Origin: Hellea balneolensis DSM 19091 | Lineage (GTDB): Bacteria; Pseudomonadota; Alphaproteobacteria; Caulobacterales; Maricaulaceae | Assembly (NCBI RefSeq): GCF_000428525.1 | Contig: NZ_AUAC01000004.1 | Span: 186,001-250,000, forward strand | Direction of reading: 5' to 3' | DNA: 64,000 bases | In this document: piece after piece, positions 25,618 through 35,700 of the stretch | How the letters are laid out: each line of letters begins with the position of its first letter | Numbering within the stretch: the stretch's first letter is position 1 | Position numbers and translations under genes: made by a program | The notes under the pieces: generated by a model | What the model was told of the DNA's origin: nothing | The model's database searches: none | What the model saw: the letters and a program-made list of their open reading frames with translations, nothing else

Positions 25618-27204
25618 TTACGTGTTTTTAGCTGTACCATTTGCCTTGGATTTCGCGGGTTTCGGATTAGTCGTTTTGGATGTTGTCATTTTCACTTTGC
25701 GCGCTTTGGGAGCCGCTTTGACCTTTTTAACACGGTCAGTTTTTCCAGCGCTCATAGCTGCCGCTTTGGATTCGGCCTGTTGTTCCAAAACCATTGCGGC
25801 TTCTAAATGCTCTTCAAAGCTGCTTTGCAGGCATTCTGAATAATAATCAGGATCAGGAATAGCACTACGACATGCCGTAAAAGCGACTGTCACATCATCA
25901 ACATAGCTGTGCACAACATGGCCCAGTTTAACACCATCCACCAAGCAGAGCATTCCATGCAGCCCAATAAGCTTAGCCCCTGCGGAATAAATCGGAACGG
26001 GCGGTCCGGGTACATTCGTCACAACCGTATTGATAAAGGGTTTCATATAATCGGCGAGTTTCAAGCGCGTGGACATCATCGCACCGAGATTCATAACCGG
26101 TGCTGGGGCCAACTTTGCCATCTCCGCCATCTGGCGGGCTCCCAGAGCACTTGTGAAGGTTTTTGCTTTGACAGTTTCTTCTGTCACATATTTCATACGC
26201 TCTTGGGCCAGAGGAATATGTGATCCAAGCGGGACAAACATAGCCGCAACCTGATTACCCATGGTGTTTTTTTCACTTTCATCGCGCACAGAAATCGGCG
26301 CCATTGTTGTAACAGATGTGTCGGGAAGTTCATTGTAATGCTCTAAATATTTGCGCATAGCACCGCCTACAATGGAGAGCATGGCATCGTTGAGCTTGGA
26401 ACCAGCCGCGAGAGCTCGAATACGTTTAATGTCCTTGAGCTTAAAACTTCTTGCATCAAACATACGGTGCGGTGACACCGTTCCGTTAAAACGGGTCTTT
26501 GGAGCTTGCATCAAAGCCTTAAAGTCAAAGTCCTTTTTTACAAAACCTTTTGCCGCGCGAAGCATTCCAGGCACCGTATGCCGCATAGCTCGCGCTTGGC
26601 GAATTGGGCTTAGAAGACTACGGGCATAGCCGCGTGCAAACATACCAATTTGGCTCGGATCAGCTTCGGGCCTCCAATTATCAGGGGGAAGCTGCGTCTC
26701 ATCTTTGGCAGTCATCGTATGAAGTGCATGCATCATATCCACGCCCGATACGCCATCAATGGCGGCGTGATGGACCTTGCTGAGCATAGCGTAAGAGCCT
26801 TTGGGTACGCCCTCAATATTATCCAGACCTTCGACAACTGTAATTTCCCATGGCGGACGCGAGAGATCAAGCGGACGAGCGAAAATTCGGGCGGCCTGAA
26901 TACAGAGCTGCCGCCAATCCCCGGGCTTGGGCAGCGCGACATGGCGGACGTGATATTCAATATCAAAATTGCTATCCTGTACCCAATAAGGATAATCGAT
27001 ACCAAAAGGCACTTTAACCATTTTCTGGCGCATCGTATCGGAGAGTTGCAACCGGCCCTCGATAAATGACAATATATCTTTGAACCGCACGAAACCGTCA
27101 TTAGCCGTTGAGGGGTCATAAATCAAAACAGAGCCAATATGTACCGGAGCAATAGGGCGTTCCATGGAGACGAAAACGGTATCCAATCCTTGCATTTGTT
27201 TCAT
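25618..27204 (-). CDS. wax-ester synthase/diacylglycerol acyltransferase
   Basis: A 528-residue WS/DGAT protein. The acyl-CoA-dependent catalytic motif HHAAIDG lies near residue 138 within LSKVHHAAIDGVSG. The second half carries TMAPISVRDE and NTVVTNVPGP, typical of the family's DUF1298 domain. The C-terminal 60 residues are a Lys/Ala-rich disordered tail. It esterifies fatty alcohol or diacylglycerol with acyl-CoA to make storage lipid. The downstream hydrolase gene may turn the product over. Confidence 0.9.
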   Translation of the reverse strand: MKQMQGLDTVFVSMERPIAPVHIGSVLIYDPSTANDGFVRFKDILSFIEGRLQLSDTMRQKMVKVPFGIDYPYWVQDSNFDIEYHVRHVALPKPGDWRQLCIQAARIFARPLDLSRPPWEITVVEGLDNIEGVPKGSYAMLSKVHHAAIDGVSGVDMMHALHTMTAKDETQLPPDNWRPEADPSQIGMFARGYARSLLSPIRQARAMRHTVPGMLRAAKGFVKKDFDFKALMQAPKTRFNGTVSPHRMFDARSFKLKDIKRIRALAAGSKLNDAMLSIVGGAMRKYLEHYNELPDTSVTTMAPISVRDESEKNTMGNQVAAMFVPLGSHIPLAQERMKYVTEETVKAKTFTSALGARQMAEMAKLAPAPVMNLGAMMSTRLKLADYMKPFINTVVTNVPGPPVPIYSAGAKLIGLHGMLCLVDGVKLGHVVHSYVDDVTVAFTACRSAIPDPDYYSECLQSSFEEHLEAAMVLEQQAESKAAAMSAGKTDRVKKVKAAPKARKVKMTTSKTTNPKPAKSKANGTAKNT

Positions 27205-27261
27205 ATCAAACCCCAGTTCCGCTAATTATTGTCCCGTAATTATGTTATAGGATTAGAAACA

Positions 27262-28656
27262 TCATCCTATCGGCTGGGAGTCAAGGGTTGTGAACGTTGA
27301 CGCGAATGTTGCGGCCAGGCGTTCTCTCTGCGTTTCGGCAGGTTCAAAAGTGTTTTGACCGCCGACGCCATAGAGAACAACGAGCTTGAACCAATCATTA
27401 GCGATGGCTTGGTTTAAAAAATCCTCAGCGGATAAACACTTACGGCCCGCCTGTGTTGACAATTCGAAACTTATGGGCCCCACACCATGATAGGCACGGT
27501 AAATAACTTCGGTGCAAACAAGGCGGTCAGACGTAGCGAAATTAAAGATGAAGTCATATAATTTCCCGGCATGAGATAGGCCTTTAGACAGGGCTTGATT
27601 AATATCTGCCTCGCTTAATTTCGGGCGCAGAACAACAAAGGAATCAACCTGCAGCGTCTCTTCAATAGGGCGTAATAAGACCCCGTCTTTTTTTGCCTCG
27701 AGAATATTGATGTCCTCAGCCGCGCTGTGTTTGTAGCCGTCGGATACATCCTCTATACCGCGCTCGTTTCGGGTTTCAGGTGATCCTATATATAGCGCGC
27801 CATGCGGCCAATATCCTGGCAGGAACAGGTTGCTCATCGCATCATCATGGCGCGTTATGAAAACATCTCCTGGGTTTAATTGCGATTTCAATGTTTCGAT
27901 GACGTCAGGGGTTACGCGCTTGGGCGCACCAATATTTTTCACAAAAGGAATTTTCAGCTCTGCAATATCGGAGCCTGTCGCTTCGAATAAGGCGAAGAGC
28001 GTATTACGGCTCGCCGAAATAGAACGCCGCCTGAGTGAGAAATTCACAAATCGGCGATAGCGGCGCAAATGGTCCCCACGTGAGGCGGTGGGTAAATTTA
28101 ATGTTGTGAGAATATCGGCGATTGGACTTAACGCTTCACTTTCTAGCGCGGCCATAATGACGCTTCGGTTTTCGTCAAAATAATCCCGCGCCTGATAAAA
28201 ATTATTCATTGTCAAATGGCTTGTCAGCTGGCGGTAAAGCCGCGTGAAACTTTTTCGCTTGATACCGTAACGCGTCTCCGCTTCGTCAAGCTTCTTCCAA
28301 ACAATGTCCCGATCCCGCGCAAGACCAATAAGATATTCACCTGTGCGTACAATGATTTCTGCGCCGCAAAACGCGATACCAAAAGCTTCCAATTCGCCTT
28401 GGGATAAAGCCTGCTGTTTTTTAAATCTCTTGAAGCGCGGCTTTAGCGACTGAATTGTTTGCCATATCGCCACGCGCATCGCCAGATAAGACGCATATGT
28501 TTCCCGAAGACGTTCATCCTCGATAGGGTCATAATAGCCCCGCGTCTCAGCGGCTTTGCTGTCTGCGTGTAGGCGCACCATATCTCTTGGACAAGGCAAA
28601 GCGGCATAGGAGGCCTGTAAAGTTCGAACGGCGTCAAGAGGCGTGTCAGAACTCAA
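27262..28656 (-). CDS. YiiX/YebB-like NlpC/P60-superfamily hydrolase
   Basis: A 464-residue protein. The helical N-terminal half (to about residue 245) is followed by a YiiX-type papain-like fold: LNPGDVFITRHD, the Trp-Pro-His of GYWPHGALYIG (catalytic-His-like), and DRLVCTEVIYRAYHG with the catalytic cysteine. Permuted NlpC/P60 proteins of this kind act on peptidoglycan or on lipid amide bonds. No signal peptide is present. It is 3 bases from the GT2 gene downstream of its start and shares its direction. Confidence 0.78.
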   Translation of the reverse strand: MSSDTPLDAVRTLQASYAALPCPRDMVRLHADSKAAETRGYYDPIEDERLRETYASYLAMRVAIWQTIQSLKPRFKRFKKQQALSQGELEAFGIAFCGAEIIVRTGEYLIGLARDRDIVWKKLDEAETRYGIKRKSFTRLYRQLTSHLTMNNFYQARDYFDENRSVIMAALESEALSPIADILTTLNLPTASRGDHLRRYRRFVNFSLRRRSISASRNTLFALFEATGSDIAELKIPFVKNIGAPKRVTPDVIETLKSQLNPGDVFITRHDDAMSNLFLPGYWPHGALYIGSPETRNERGIEDVSDGYKHSAAEDINILEAKKDGVLLRPIEETLQVDSFVVLRPKLSEADINQALSKGLSHAGKLYDFIFNFATSDRLVCTEVIYRAYHGVGPISFELSTQAGRKCLSAEDFLNQAIANDWFKLVVLYGVGGQNTFEPAETQRERLAATFASTFTTLDSQPIG

Positions 28657-28659
28657 AGC

Positions 28660-29391
28660 TTAGACCTCGTCCCAACCTTCGGGATTTCGGGCGCGGCGAT
28701 TGAGCCACATGACCCCGCGCAAATCTGCAATCGAGACCATAAGCCGCCCAAAATTTGTATATTTAGACACGCCAAATTCACGGTGACGGTGGTTCACATC
28801 ACAAAATTCAATCGCATATCCTTCGCGCAACATCAGTGCCGGGATATAGCGGTGAACATGATCGAAATAAGGAAGGCGTAGAAAGGCCTCACGTGTAAAG
28901 ACCTTCAGGCCGCAGCCCGTATCATCAGCCTGGTCCTTAAGCAGCTTTTTACGAATGCCGTTTCCAAAGCGAGACCCCAAACGTTTTGCCCAGCTATCCT
29001 GACGCTTCGCTCGTCGGCCGCCGACCAATGCAAGTGATTGCGGCGCATCTGGCCGCGTCATTTGCGCATAAAGCGCAGGAATATCAGCAGGGTCATTTTG
29101 CCCGTCGCCGTCCAGCGTGGCAATATATGTACCCTTCGCGGCCAAAACCCCGGAGCGCACAGCCCGAGACTGCCCCGCATTTTTACGGTGGGAAATAGGC
29201 CGCAAAGCAGGATAGGTTTCCTTTAAAGCTATAAGCTTTTCCAAAGTACCGTCTGTGCTGGCATCATTCACGAATAGCATTTCATAAGCCTGCCCCTTTA
29301 AAGCGACAGCAATTTCGTCGACTAATTTAGCAACGTTTTCTTCCTCATTATAAACGGGAACAACTACGGAAATATCGGGTTTTCGTGTCAT
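28660..29391 (-). CDS. GT2 glycosyltransferase, DPM1-like
   Basis: A 243-residue polyprenyl-phosphate sugar transferase type. It has ISVVVPVYNEEENV at the start, the DxD motif in ATLDGDGQNDPADIP, and RKNAGQSRAVRSG. No membrane segments are seen, matching the short cytosolic DPM1-like form. ATG at 29391 is chosen: the longer frame to 29526 runs into the divergent ArnT-like gene. Transfer of a sugar to undecaprenyl phosphate would supply the donor for the divergent ArnT-like transferase, an inference from arrangement. Confidence 0.87.
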   Translation of the reverse strand: MTRKPDISVVVPVYNEEENVAKLVDEIAVALKGQAYEMLFVNDASTDGTLEKLIALKETYPALRPISHRKNAGQSRAVRSGVLAAKGTYIATLDGDGQNDPADIPALYAQMTRPDAPQSLALVGGRRAKRQDSWAKRLGSRFGNGIRKKLLKDQADDTGCGLKVFTREAFLRLPYFDHVHRYIPALMLREGYAIEFCDVNHRHREFGVSKYTNFGRLMVSIADLRGVMWLNRRARNPEGWDEV

Positions 29392-29484
29392 AAGCACGAT
29401 GTGGCACGAGAGGCGCTGTCTCGCAAGTTTCTCTTTCGCAAGTTTCGCTTTCACATGACTCGCCTGTTGGGCTATGGGGTTTTC

Positions 29485-31194
29485 ATGAGTTCTCCTGCTG
29501 GAATAAAGGCGCAGCGCCTCAAGCATATTATAGCTTTGCTGTTACTGAGCCTTCTTGTCTTCCTACCGGGGCTGTCAAGCCTTCCGGTGATTGACCGTGA
29601 TGAAGCCCGCTTTGCTCAAGCTAGTGTGCAAATGGCTGAAAGCGGTGATCTCATGGACATTCGCTTTCAAGACCAAACGCGTTACAAGAAACCAGCCGGA
29701 ATTTATTGGCTGCAAACAGCTGCAATTAAAGTATTTGCAAAAGATGGAGAGCGTAAAATTTGGGCACAACGTCTCCCCTCCGTTCTAGGAGCATTATTAG
29801 CGGTTTTGGCCACTTATTGGGCAGCAGCCCGTATGATCGGACGGCGCGGGGCGTTCATTGCTGCTGCGATGCTAGCGGTTTCTGCACTTGTGATATTTGA
29901 AGCCCATATCGCTAAAACGGACGCAATGCTTGCGGGGCTGGGCGCGTGCTGTTTTGGGGCTCTGGCGCATATGCGTCACGGCGGCGGCCGAAAGTCCTCT
30001 TGGGTGTTCTGGATAGCTCTCGGCCTTAGCATCATGATCAAGGGGCCTGTAGTGCCTATCCTTTGCAGTCTTACACTTATCACATTGGCCCTGTGGGAGC
30101 GTAGAAACGGATGGATGAAGCTACTCTTGAACCTACCAGCCATATTAGTCTTTATTTTAATTTGGGTGCCTTGGACGATCGCCATTTGGCTGATGACGGA
30201 TGGGGCCTTTTTCGTAGAAAGCCTCGGAAAAGATTTTGGCGGCAAACTCATTAGCGCACAAGAACGGCATCCCGGTCCTCCGGGATATTATTTGGGTACA
30301 ATCTGGCTGACGCTTTGGCCAGGTTGTTTATTACTTCTACCAGCCTTTGATTTTGCTATCCGCGCTGTTCGTAACGGCAAAGGCTCCGACGCGCCCGTTG
30401 TCAAAGGCATGCGACTGTGCCTGTCATGGGTCGTGCCTTATTGGATTTTAATTGAGTTGATGCCCACAAAGCTCCCGCATTATGCGTTGCCGCTTTTCCC
30501 CGCCCTATGTGTCATGGCGGGTGTCGCGGCGGTAACGCTTTTGGCCGTCAGAGAGTTTTCGGTTTTACGCCGTATCAATGCAGCTCTCTTTTTAATTATC
30601 AGCGCCGTCTTGATTGCGGCGGTTATGGCGGGGCAAGCCCTTTATGGCCAAGACGGAACATCCAATAGCTATCTAGTGTACGGCATAGGCTCTATAGCAG
30701 GACTTTGTGCCATAATTGCCAGTTTTGCATTATGGCAATCAAAAATGAAATTGGGGCTGATAAGTGCATTCTTAGCGGCTTTAGTAATTTCTGTCCCAAC
30801 TTATAGTTATATTCTGCCGGGGCTGACCCAGTTGCGCACCGCCGATAAGATGGCGGATATATTACGGGCTGAAGGCATAAAACTTCCGAGACATGGCGGC
30901 CCGGCTATCGTCTCGCCGCACTTTACCGAACCGAGCCTTGTTTATCGCCTCGGAACCTCGATTGATGTTACGGATAAGGCAGATCTTTTTGATATGGCAA
31001 CCTTAGAACAGGGCCGCGTGATTATTCTGGATCAAAAGCGCGATATGACTCCGGATATTATGGCTAATATTTTAAACACAGCAGAGCTTGCCGGACTTTG
31101 CCTTAAAACGACCCAAGCCTTTAAGGGATTTAATTATTCCAAGGGTGATCCCGTAGAGTTGATTACGCTTAGGGCATCAGCTTGCCCGAAATAG
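29485..31194 (+). CDS. ArnT-like lipid-linked glycosyltransferase
   Basis: A protein of about 569 residues in the PMT_2/ArnT (GT83) family. The motif VIDRDEARFAQASVQM near residue 35 has the catalytic DE pair, followed by RYKKPAGIYWLQ and ten or more membrane segments. C-terminal 90 residues are periplasmic-like. ATG at 29485 is chosen; ATG at 29455 is also possible. The enzyme moves a sugar from a polyprenyl carrier to lipid A or another envelope acceptor. The divergent GT2 gene probably makes that carrier-linked sugar. Confidence 0.87.
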   Translation: MSSPAGIKAQRLKHIIALLLLSLLVFLPGLSSLPVIDRDEARFAQASVQMAESGDLMDIRFQDQTRYKKPAGIYWLQTAAIKVFAKDGERKIWAQRLPSVLGALLAVLATYWAAARMIGRRGAFIAAAMLAVSALVIFEAHIAKTDAMLAGLGACCFGALAHMRHGGGRKSSWVFWIALGLSIMIKGPVVPILCSLTLITLALWERRNGWMKLLLNLPAILVFILIWVPWTIAIWLMTDGAFFVESLGKDFGGKLISAQERHPGPPGYYLGTIWLTLWPGCLLLLPAFDFAIRAVRNGKGSDAPVVKGMRLCLSWVVPYWILIELMPTKLPHYALPLFPALCVMAGVAAVTLLAVREFSVLRRINAALFLIISAVLIAAVMAGQALYGQDGTSNSYLVYGIGSIAGLCAIIASFALWQSKMKLGLISAFLAALVISVPTYSYILPGLTQLRTADKMADILRAEGIKLPRHGGPAIVSPHFTEPSLVYRLGTSIDVTDKADLFDMATLEQGRVIILDQKRDMTPDIMANILNTAELAGLCLKTTQAFKGFNYSKGDPVELITLRASACPK

Positions 31195-32100
31195 CTAGCG
31201 CCCAATAAAAGCAGAACGCATCGCTAAATACCACGCTCGCCCCATAATCGCTAAAGCCATGAAGGGCCACGCGGCATAAGTCATAATTCTGCCAAAAACA
31301 CTCTTACTATGTTTAAGAAAATATCGCGTGAAGCCTTTTAGCTTTTCCCATTCCACTTTTTGGCGGCGGACTTGGCTAGTAGAGCCGTAATGCATGGCAG
31401 AAGCCTCAGGTACAAAGTAAACCTGCCCCCCTATTTCCCGGGTGCGGCGGCAAATATCAATATCCTCGACATGCAAAAAATAATCTTCATCAAAACCGCC
31501 CAAAGCTTCAAAAGAAGCCCTGTCCATCATCATACAAGCCCCGCTAATCGTTGGGTAAGCTTTAGGATCTGAAGGCAGAGGATCAGTTTCTCTATGTATG
31601 GACTGGAAAAAAGGGAGCCTGTGCAATGGCGTAAAACTGACAAGAGCCGATAAAGGTGTCAAAGCCCCGCGGCGACCTCCGCGCTGTTCCTGCCCATTCA
31701 CATTTTTAAGTAAACCGCCTGTGATCCAGGGACCGGATAAATTTTTCCCACAATTTGCCAGTTTGCGAGCAGCCCCCTCCGCAATCAGCGCATCAGGATT
31801 TAAAAACAGTAAATAGTCTCCGGTCGCTAATTTAGCTCCATAATTACAAGCCCGCCCAAAACCAATATTGCCATGTCCTTGCAGAAGACGAATACGCTCA
31901 TATCGCGCCACAATATCAGACAGGCGCTTTCGGGCGTCAGGCGTATTCCCATTATCAACAAGTATAAGCTCGAAAATATCCTGGTCCGCCATGACGGCGT
32001 TTATCGCTTCGATCAAGGCCGGACCTGTCATAAAACTGACCATGATAACGCTAATGAGCTTTTCGCGTTTGGCAATCGGTAGTGGCAGAATTTCAGCCAT
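31195..32100 (-). CDS. GT2 glycosyltransferase, rhamnosyltransferase-like
   Basis: A 301-residue enzyme with VIMVSFMTGPALIEAI opening the GT-A fold, GNIGFGRACNYGA, the DxD-like FLNPDA, and a late GGFDEDYFLHVEDIDICRR motif with the general base. This pattern is typical of WbbL-type polysaccharide transferases. The C-terminus ends in a short hydrophobic stretch. It converges with no gap on the ArnT-like gene and is near the O-antigen ligase gene, so a role in surface polysaccharide is likely. Confidence 0.88.
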   Translation of the reverse strand: MAEILPLPIAKREKLISVIMVSFMTGPALIEAINAVMADQDIFELILVDNGNTPDARKRLSDIVARYERIRLLQGHGNIGFGRACNYGAKLATGDYLLFLNPDALIAEGAARKLANCGKNLSGPWITGGLLKNVNGQEQRGGRRGALTPLSALVSFTPLHRLPFFQSIHRETDPLPSDPKAYPTISGACMMMDRASFEALGGFDEDYFLHVEDIDICRRTREIGGQVYFVPEASAMHYGSTSQVRRQKVEWEKLKGFTRYFLKHSKSVFGRIMTYAAWPFMALAIMGRAWYLAMRSAFIGR

Positions 32101-32185
32101 ATTATTCCTTTGAAAACCCCAACTCCTTAATGTCCCCTAGCGAGACAGAGCGCTTAGCGCAAAAGAAAATATCATGTATTTTTTG

Positions 32186-33436
32186 TTAGTTTTCAATCCA
32201 CTGCGCATCGTCAATAGGCACAGGACGTTTTGAAGCCGGAAGTAAATGTAAGGTTCCAACGGCAAAAAATACGCAACCCCACCACCAAAATTGCCAGGCG
32301 CCATAAGTCAAAGATGAAATGATAAGGGTCGCTATAATGACGCCGCTGATAGCCCCTGCGTGACCACGGCTCTGAACAAATTTTTGTACGGGTTTAATCA
32401 ATGACGCAATGACGGCAGAGGCGAGTAGAGCTCCGATTAGACCTGTTTCCGTCCAAATTTGAACACCCGCATTGTGAGGATGGAGAGAGACTGTCACGAT
32501 TTCGCGCCCATCTTTGGCGATATAAGTTTCATCGAAACTACGAGAGGCATCAAACCCTGCGCCTATAAGAGGATTATCGATAATGACGTTCCAGCAATAG
32601 CCCCACATTCGCAAGCGGTGGTCCCAAGAGAGAGGAACATCACCTGGCGGATTTTGGGCATAATGAGACGCAAAATAAGCCATCAAAGGCGCGGCCATAA
32701 TAACGCATATGGCAAAAATTAATAAAGCAGCGGGAGTTCTACGCGGCAAGAAATAGCCAAGCGTCATCGCGCCGAGCACGCCCATCAAACCCAAGAGGCC
32801 GACCGACAAATCATTCAATAACGTTGCGCAAGCCAAAAGGCCTATAAACAATGCCATTGCAGGTTTCGCCAATGCTTTAGGAAGGCGCGCCAACATCAAC
32901 ATTGAGACGGGTGCGGCTAACAAAACTAATATTGTAATGGCATGTCCCAGATTCATCTCAGCATCAATGATACGAAATATCTTCTCGTTGAAATCATTTG
33001 CGGGATTGAAGAAAAGCGTAAGGCCAAAATCACTAAGCAGGTCTATAACAAGCAGCCCTGCGCCAAATATTGACGTTGACATTAAAAGGTGTTGGAGCCG
33101 TCTGGGCCTTCGCCGTCCTGCATATTCAAAAAGAGGCCAACTCCAATAAAAAACTAACGCCATCAGGAACAGTTTGACATAATTGGTCAGAATATCATCG
33201 GGACGATAGGAACTCCAAAGCGCTGTAATACTCAGCCATGTCAGAAATAATATGAGCGCGAGCTGAACGCCTGTAATCCGGAAACTTTTTGTTTTTAAAG
33301 CTAAAAGCAGGCCGAAAATACCCAAGAAAAAAATGAGCGGCGCCACGCCCAAACCGCCCGCATGGCTCACGAACGGCATCAGCACTATTACCAGAAAAAT
33401 GGCGCCGAAGCTTGTTTTATCCAAAAGCGGGGTCAT
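32186..33436 (-). CDS. O-antigen ligase/polymerase family protein
   Basis: A 416-residue protein with about ten membrane helices and the Wzy_C/WaaL domain. A large periplasmic loop around residues 270-330 contains DHRLRMWGYCWNVI and PHNAGVQIWTETG, with the His of SLHPHNA at the usual ligase position. It joins O-polysaccharide to lipid A core or polymerises glycan. It lies just downstream of thrS (17 bases). Ligase and polymerase cannot be told apart from sequence alone. Confidence 0.85.
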   Translation of the reverse strand: MTPLLDKTSFGAIFLVIVLMPFVSHAGGLGVAPLIFFLGIFGLLLALKTKSFRITGVQLALILFLTWLSITALWSSYRPDDILTNYVKLFLMALVFYWSWPLFEYAGRRRPRRLQHLLMSTSIFGAGLLVIDLLSDFGLTLFFNPANDFNEKIFRIIDAEMNLGHAITILVLLAAPVSMLMLARLPKALAKPAMALFIGLLACATLLNDLSVGLLGLMGVLGAMTLGYFLPRRTPAALLIFAICVIMAAPLMAYFASHYAQNPPGDVPLSWDHRLRMWGYCWNVIIDNPLIGAGFDASRSFDETYIAKDGREIVTVSLHPHNAGVQIWTETGLIGALLASAVIASLIKPVQKFVQSRGHAGAISGVIIATLIISSLTYGAWQFWWWGCVFFAVGTLHLLPASKRPVPIDDAQWIEN

Positions 33437-33453
33437 GACGACTAAGCGCCCGC

Positions 33454-35379
33454 TTAGCGTTGATCCGGCGCTAGGGCTTCTGTCGCGAGTTCAATGACAG
33501 CTTCGTCAAGAGAAATAATCTGCTGCTCCCGACTCCCCAGGCGGCGTAAGGCTAACTTGCGGCCTTCGGCTTCTTTCATGCCGACAACGGCGATAATCGG
33601 AATTTTACGATCAGCTGAATGTTCACGAATTTTGTAATTGATCTTCTCATTACGCAGGTCCGTTTCAACACGAAGTCCCGCTTCGCGCAGCTCTTCCGCC
33701 GCTTGCTCAGCATAATCATTGGCATCAGAGGTAATGGTCGCAATAACGGTCTGAACCGGGCTGAGCCAAAGCGGAAACTTACCCGCATAATTTTCAATAA
33801 GAATGCCTAAGAACCGCTCGAAACTTCCCAAGACAGCACGGTGGAGCATTACTGGATTATGCTTCTTATCATCATCGCCAACAAAGTTCGCATTGAGGCG
33901 TTCAGGCGTATTCGGGTCGAGCTGAATTGTGCCGCATTGCCAATCTCGTCCAATCGCATCGCGCAAAACAAAATCGAGTTTTGGCCCATAAAACGCACCA
34001 TCACCCTCATTAAGCTCAACTTCGAGGCCTGAGCCATCCGCAGCTATCTTCAGCGCGGCTTCCGCCTTGTCCCAATATTCATCAGAACCGACCCGCAACT
34101 CTGGGCGCGTTGAGAACTTAACTTTAACCTCATCAAAACCTAAGTCCGCATAGACAGATTTCAACAATTCAGTGAAAGCCTTCACCTCATCCGTAACTTG
34201 GTCAAGTGTACAGAAAATATGGCCATCATCCTGCACAAAACCGCGAACCCGCATGAGACCGTGAAGCGCCCCTGAGGGCTCATATCGATGGCAGGATCCA
34301 AATTCAGCGTAGCGAATAGGCAAATCACGATAGGACTTTTGCCCCTGATTAAAGACTTGGATATGGCATGGGCAGTTCATCGGTTTTAACGCAAGAACTT
34401 TGTCCTCTTCAGCAATCTCCGCCACAAACATATTTTCGCGATACTTATCCCAGTGACCTGAGGCTTCCCAAAATTTGCGGTCCATGAGCTGGGGCGTCTT
34501 GATTTCGCGGTAGCCATATTCTTTTTGACGGCGAGACATATAGGCTTGAAGTTCGGAATAGAGTGTCCAGCCATTGGGATGCCAAAAGGCTTGCCCTTGA
34601 GCTTCTTCCTGGAAATGGAAAAGCTCTAATTGCCGTCCTAATCGGCGGTGATCTCGCGCCTCGGCTTCTTCGATTTGCTTCAGATGCGCATCCAAATCTT
34701 CCTGGCTGGCCCAAGCTGTTCCGTAGATGCGCTGGAGCTGAGGGTTGTTACTATCCCCGCGCCAATAAGCGCCAGCCACTTTCATCAGCTTGAAAGCTTT
34801 GCCGACTTTCCCCGTACTTGGTAAATGCGGGCCGCGGCACAAGTCGAACCATTTTCCCTGCTTATAAACAGTGATCGTTTCAGACTCGGGTAAGTCCTCA
34901 ATCAGCTCAGCTTTGAAGTCTTCGCCCATATCGCGGAAAAGCTTTATCGCCTCATTGCGGTCCATGACCTGGCGTTCAAATTTATCATTGCGGTTGATAA
35001 TAAAGGCCATTTTTTTCTCAATGGCTGCAAAGTCATCTTCGGAAAAAGGTTCATCCCGGTGAAAGTCATAATAAAAACCGTTTTCAATGACGGGCCCGAT
35101 TGTAACTTGTGTGCCCGGGAAAAGCTCTTGCACCGCTTCTGCTAACACATGCGCCGCATCATGACGGATAAGCTCAAGTCCCTCAGGGTCTTTGGCTGTG
35201 ACTAATTCGATTTTGGCATTGTCATTGATGGGTAAGGACGCATCGACAAGAGTTCCGTCAAGCTTTGCGGCAAGCACTTGCTTAGCTAGACCTTTGGAAA
35301 TTGATTTCGCAACCTCCATAGCCGTGACGCCGGTCTCATAATCACGCGCCGCTCCATCGGGAAATGTCAATGTGACCAT
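33454..35379 (-). CDS. thrS: threonine--tRNA ligase
   Basis: A 641-residue class II aminoacyl-tRNA synthetase. It has the N-terminal TGS domain ([13 protein letters not shown]), the editing domain with [13 protein letters not shown] and [10 protein letters not shown], the catalytic motifs 1-3 including [10 protein letters not shown] and [15 protein letters not shown], and an anticodon-binding domain. ATG at 35379 is chosen because the TGS domain starts there; the longer frame to 35484 overlaps yidD. No T-box or other leader is visible. Confidence 0.97.
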   Translation of the reverse strand: MVTLTFPDGAARDYETGVTAMEVAKSISKGLAKQVLAAKLDGTLVDASLPINDNAKIELVTAKDPEGLELIRHDAAHVLAEAVQELFPGTQVTIGPVIENGFYYDFHRDEPFSEDDFAAIEKKMAFIINRNDKFERQVMDRNEAIKLFRDMGEDFKAELIEDLPESETITVYKQGKWFDLCRGPHLPSTGKVGKAFKLMKVAGAYWRGDSNNPQLQRIYGTAWASQEDLDAHLKQIEEAEARDHRRLGRQLELFHFQEEAQGQAFWHPNGWTLYSELQAYMSRRQKEYGYREIKTPQLMDRKFWEASGHWDKYRENMFVAEIAEEDKVLALKPMNCPCHIQVFNQGQKSYRDLPIRYAEFGSCHRYEPSGALHGLMRVRGFVQDDGHIFCTLDQVTDEVKAFTELLKSVYADLGFDEVKVKFSTRPELRVGSDEYWDKAEAALKIAADGSGLEVELNEGDGAFYGPKLDFVLRDAIGRDWQCGTIQLDPNTPERLNANFVGDDDKKHNPVMLHRAVLGSFERFLGILIENYAGKFPLWLSPVQTVIATITSDANDYAEQAAEELREAGLRVETDLRNEKINYKIREHSADRKIPIIAVVGMKEAEGRKLALRRLGSREQQIISLDEAVIELATEALAPDQR

Positions 35380-35383
35380 GGTC

Positions 35384-35683
35384 TTAATCCGTATTTGTTC
35401 CGCGCCACAAGCCATATCGCCAAGGCGCCCAGAATGGTGGCGTTTTAAAGGTTTCAGGCACGTTATCAACCCCAGAGGTGCCAAACCAATGACAGCGTGA
35501 CAGGCGGGCCAAAGTCATCCATCCGCCTGCCCAAGGCCCATGTTTCTGAATCGCGAATTTAGAATAATCCGAGCATGACGGCGTATGGCGACATCTCACA
35601 CCGAAATAAGTGAGCATGGGACTGATTGTGTATTTATAAAGCCAGAGCAGAGCCAGCATAGGATATATGAGCGGATTTTTCAT
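35384..35683 (-). CDS. yidD: membrane protein insertion efficiency factor YidD
   Basis: A 99-residue protein with the YidD signature: [38 protein letters not shown] (described in parts as an amphipathic helix, then [11 protein letters not shown]) and [15 protein letters not shown]. YidD assists YidC-dependent insertion of membrane proteins. Its usual partners rnpA and yidC are not adjacent here; it sits 4 bases ahead of thrS. A C-terminal extension of about 15 residues is beyond the common core. Confidence 0.92.
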   Translation of the reverse strand: MKNPLIYPMLALLWLYKYTISPMLTYFGVRCRHTPSCSDYSKFAIQKHGPWAGGWMTLARLSRCHWFGTSGVDNVPETFKTPPFWAPWRYGLWRGTNTD

Positions 35684-35700
35684 TACTCAATTATCTATAC

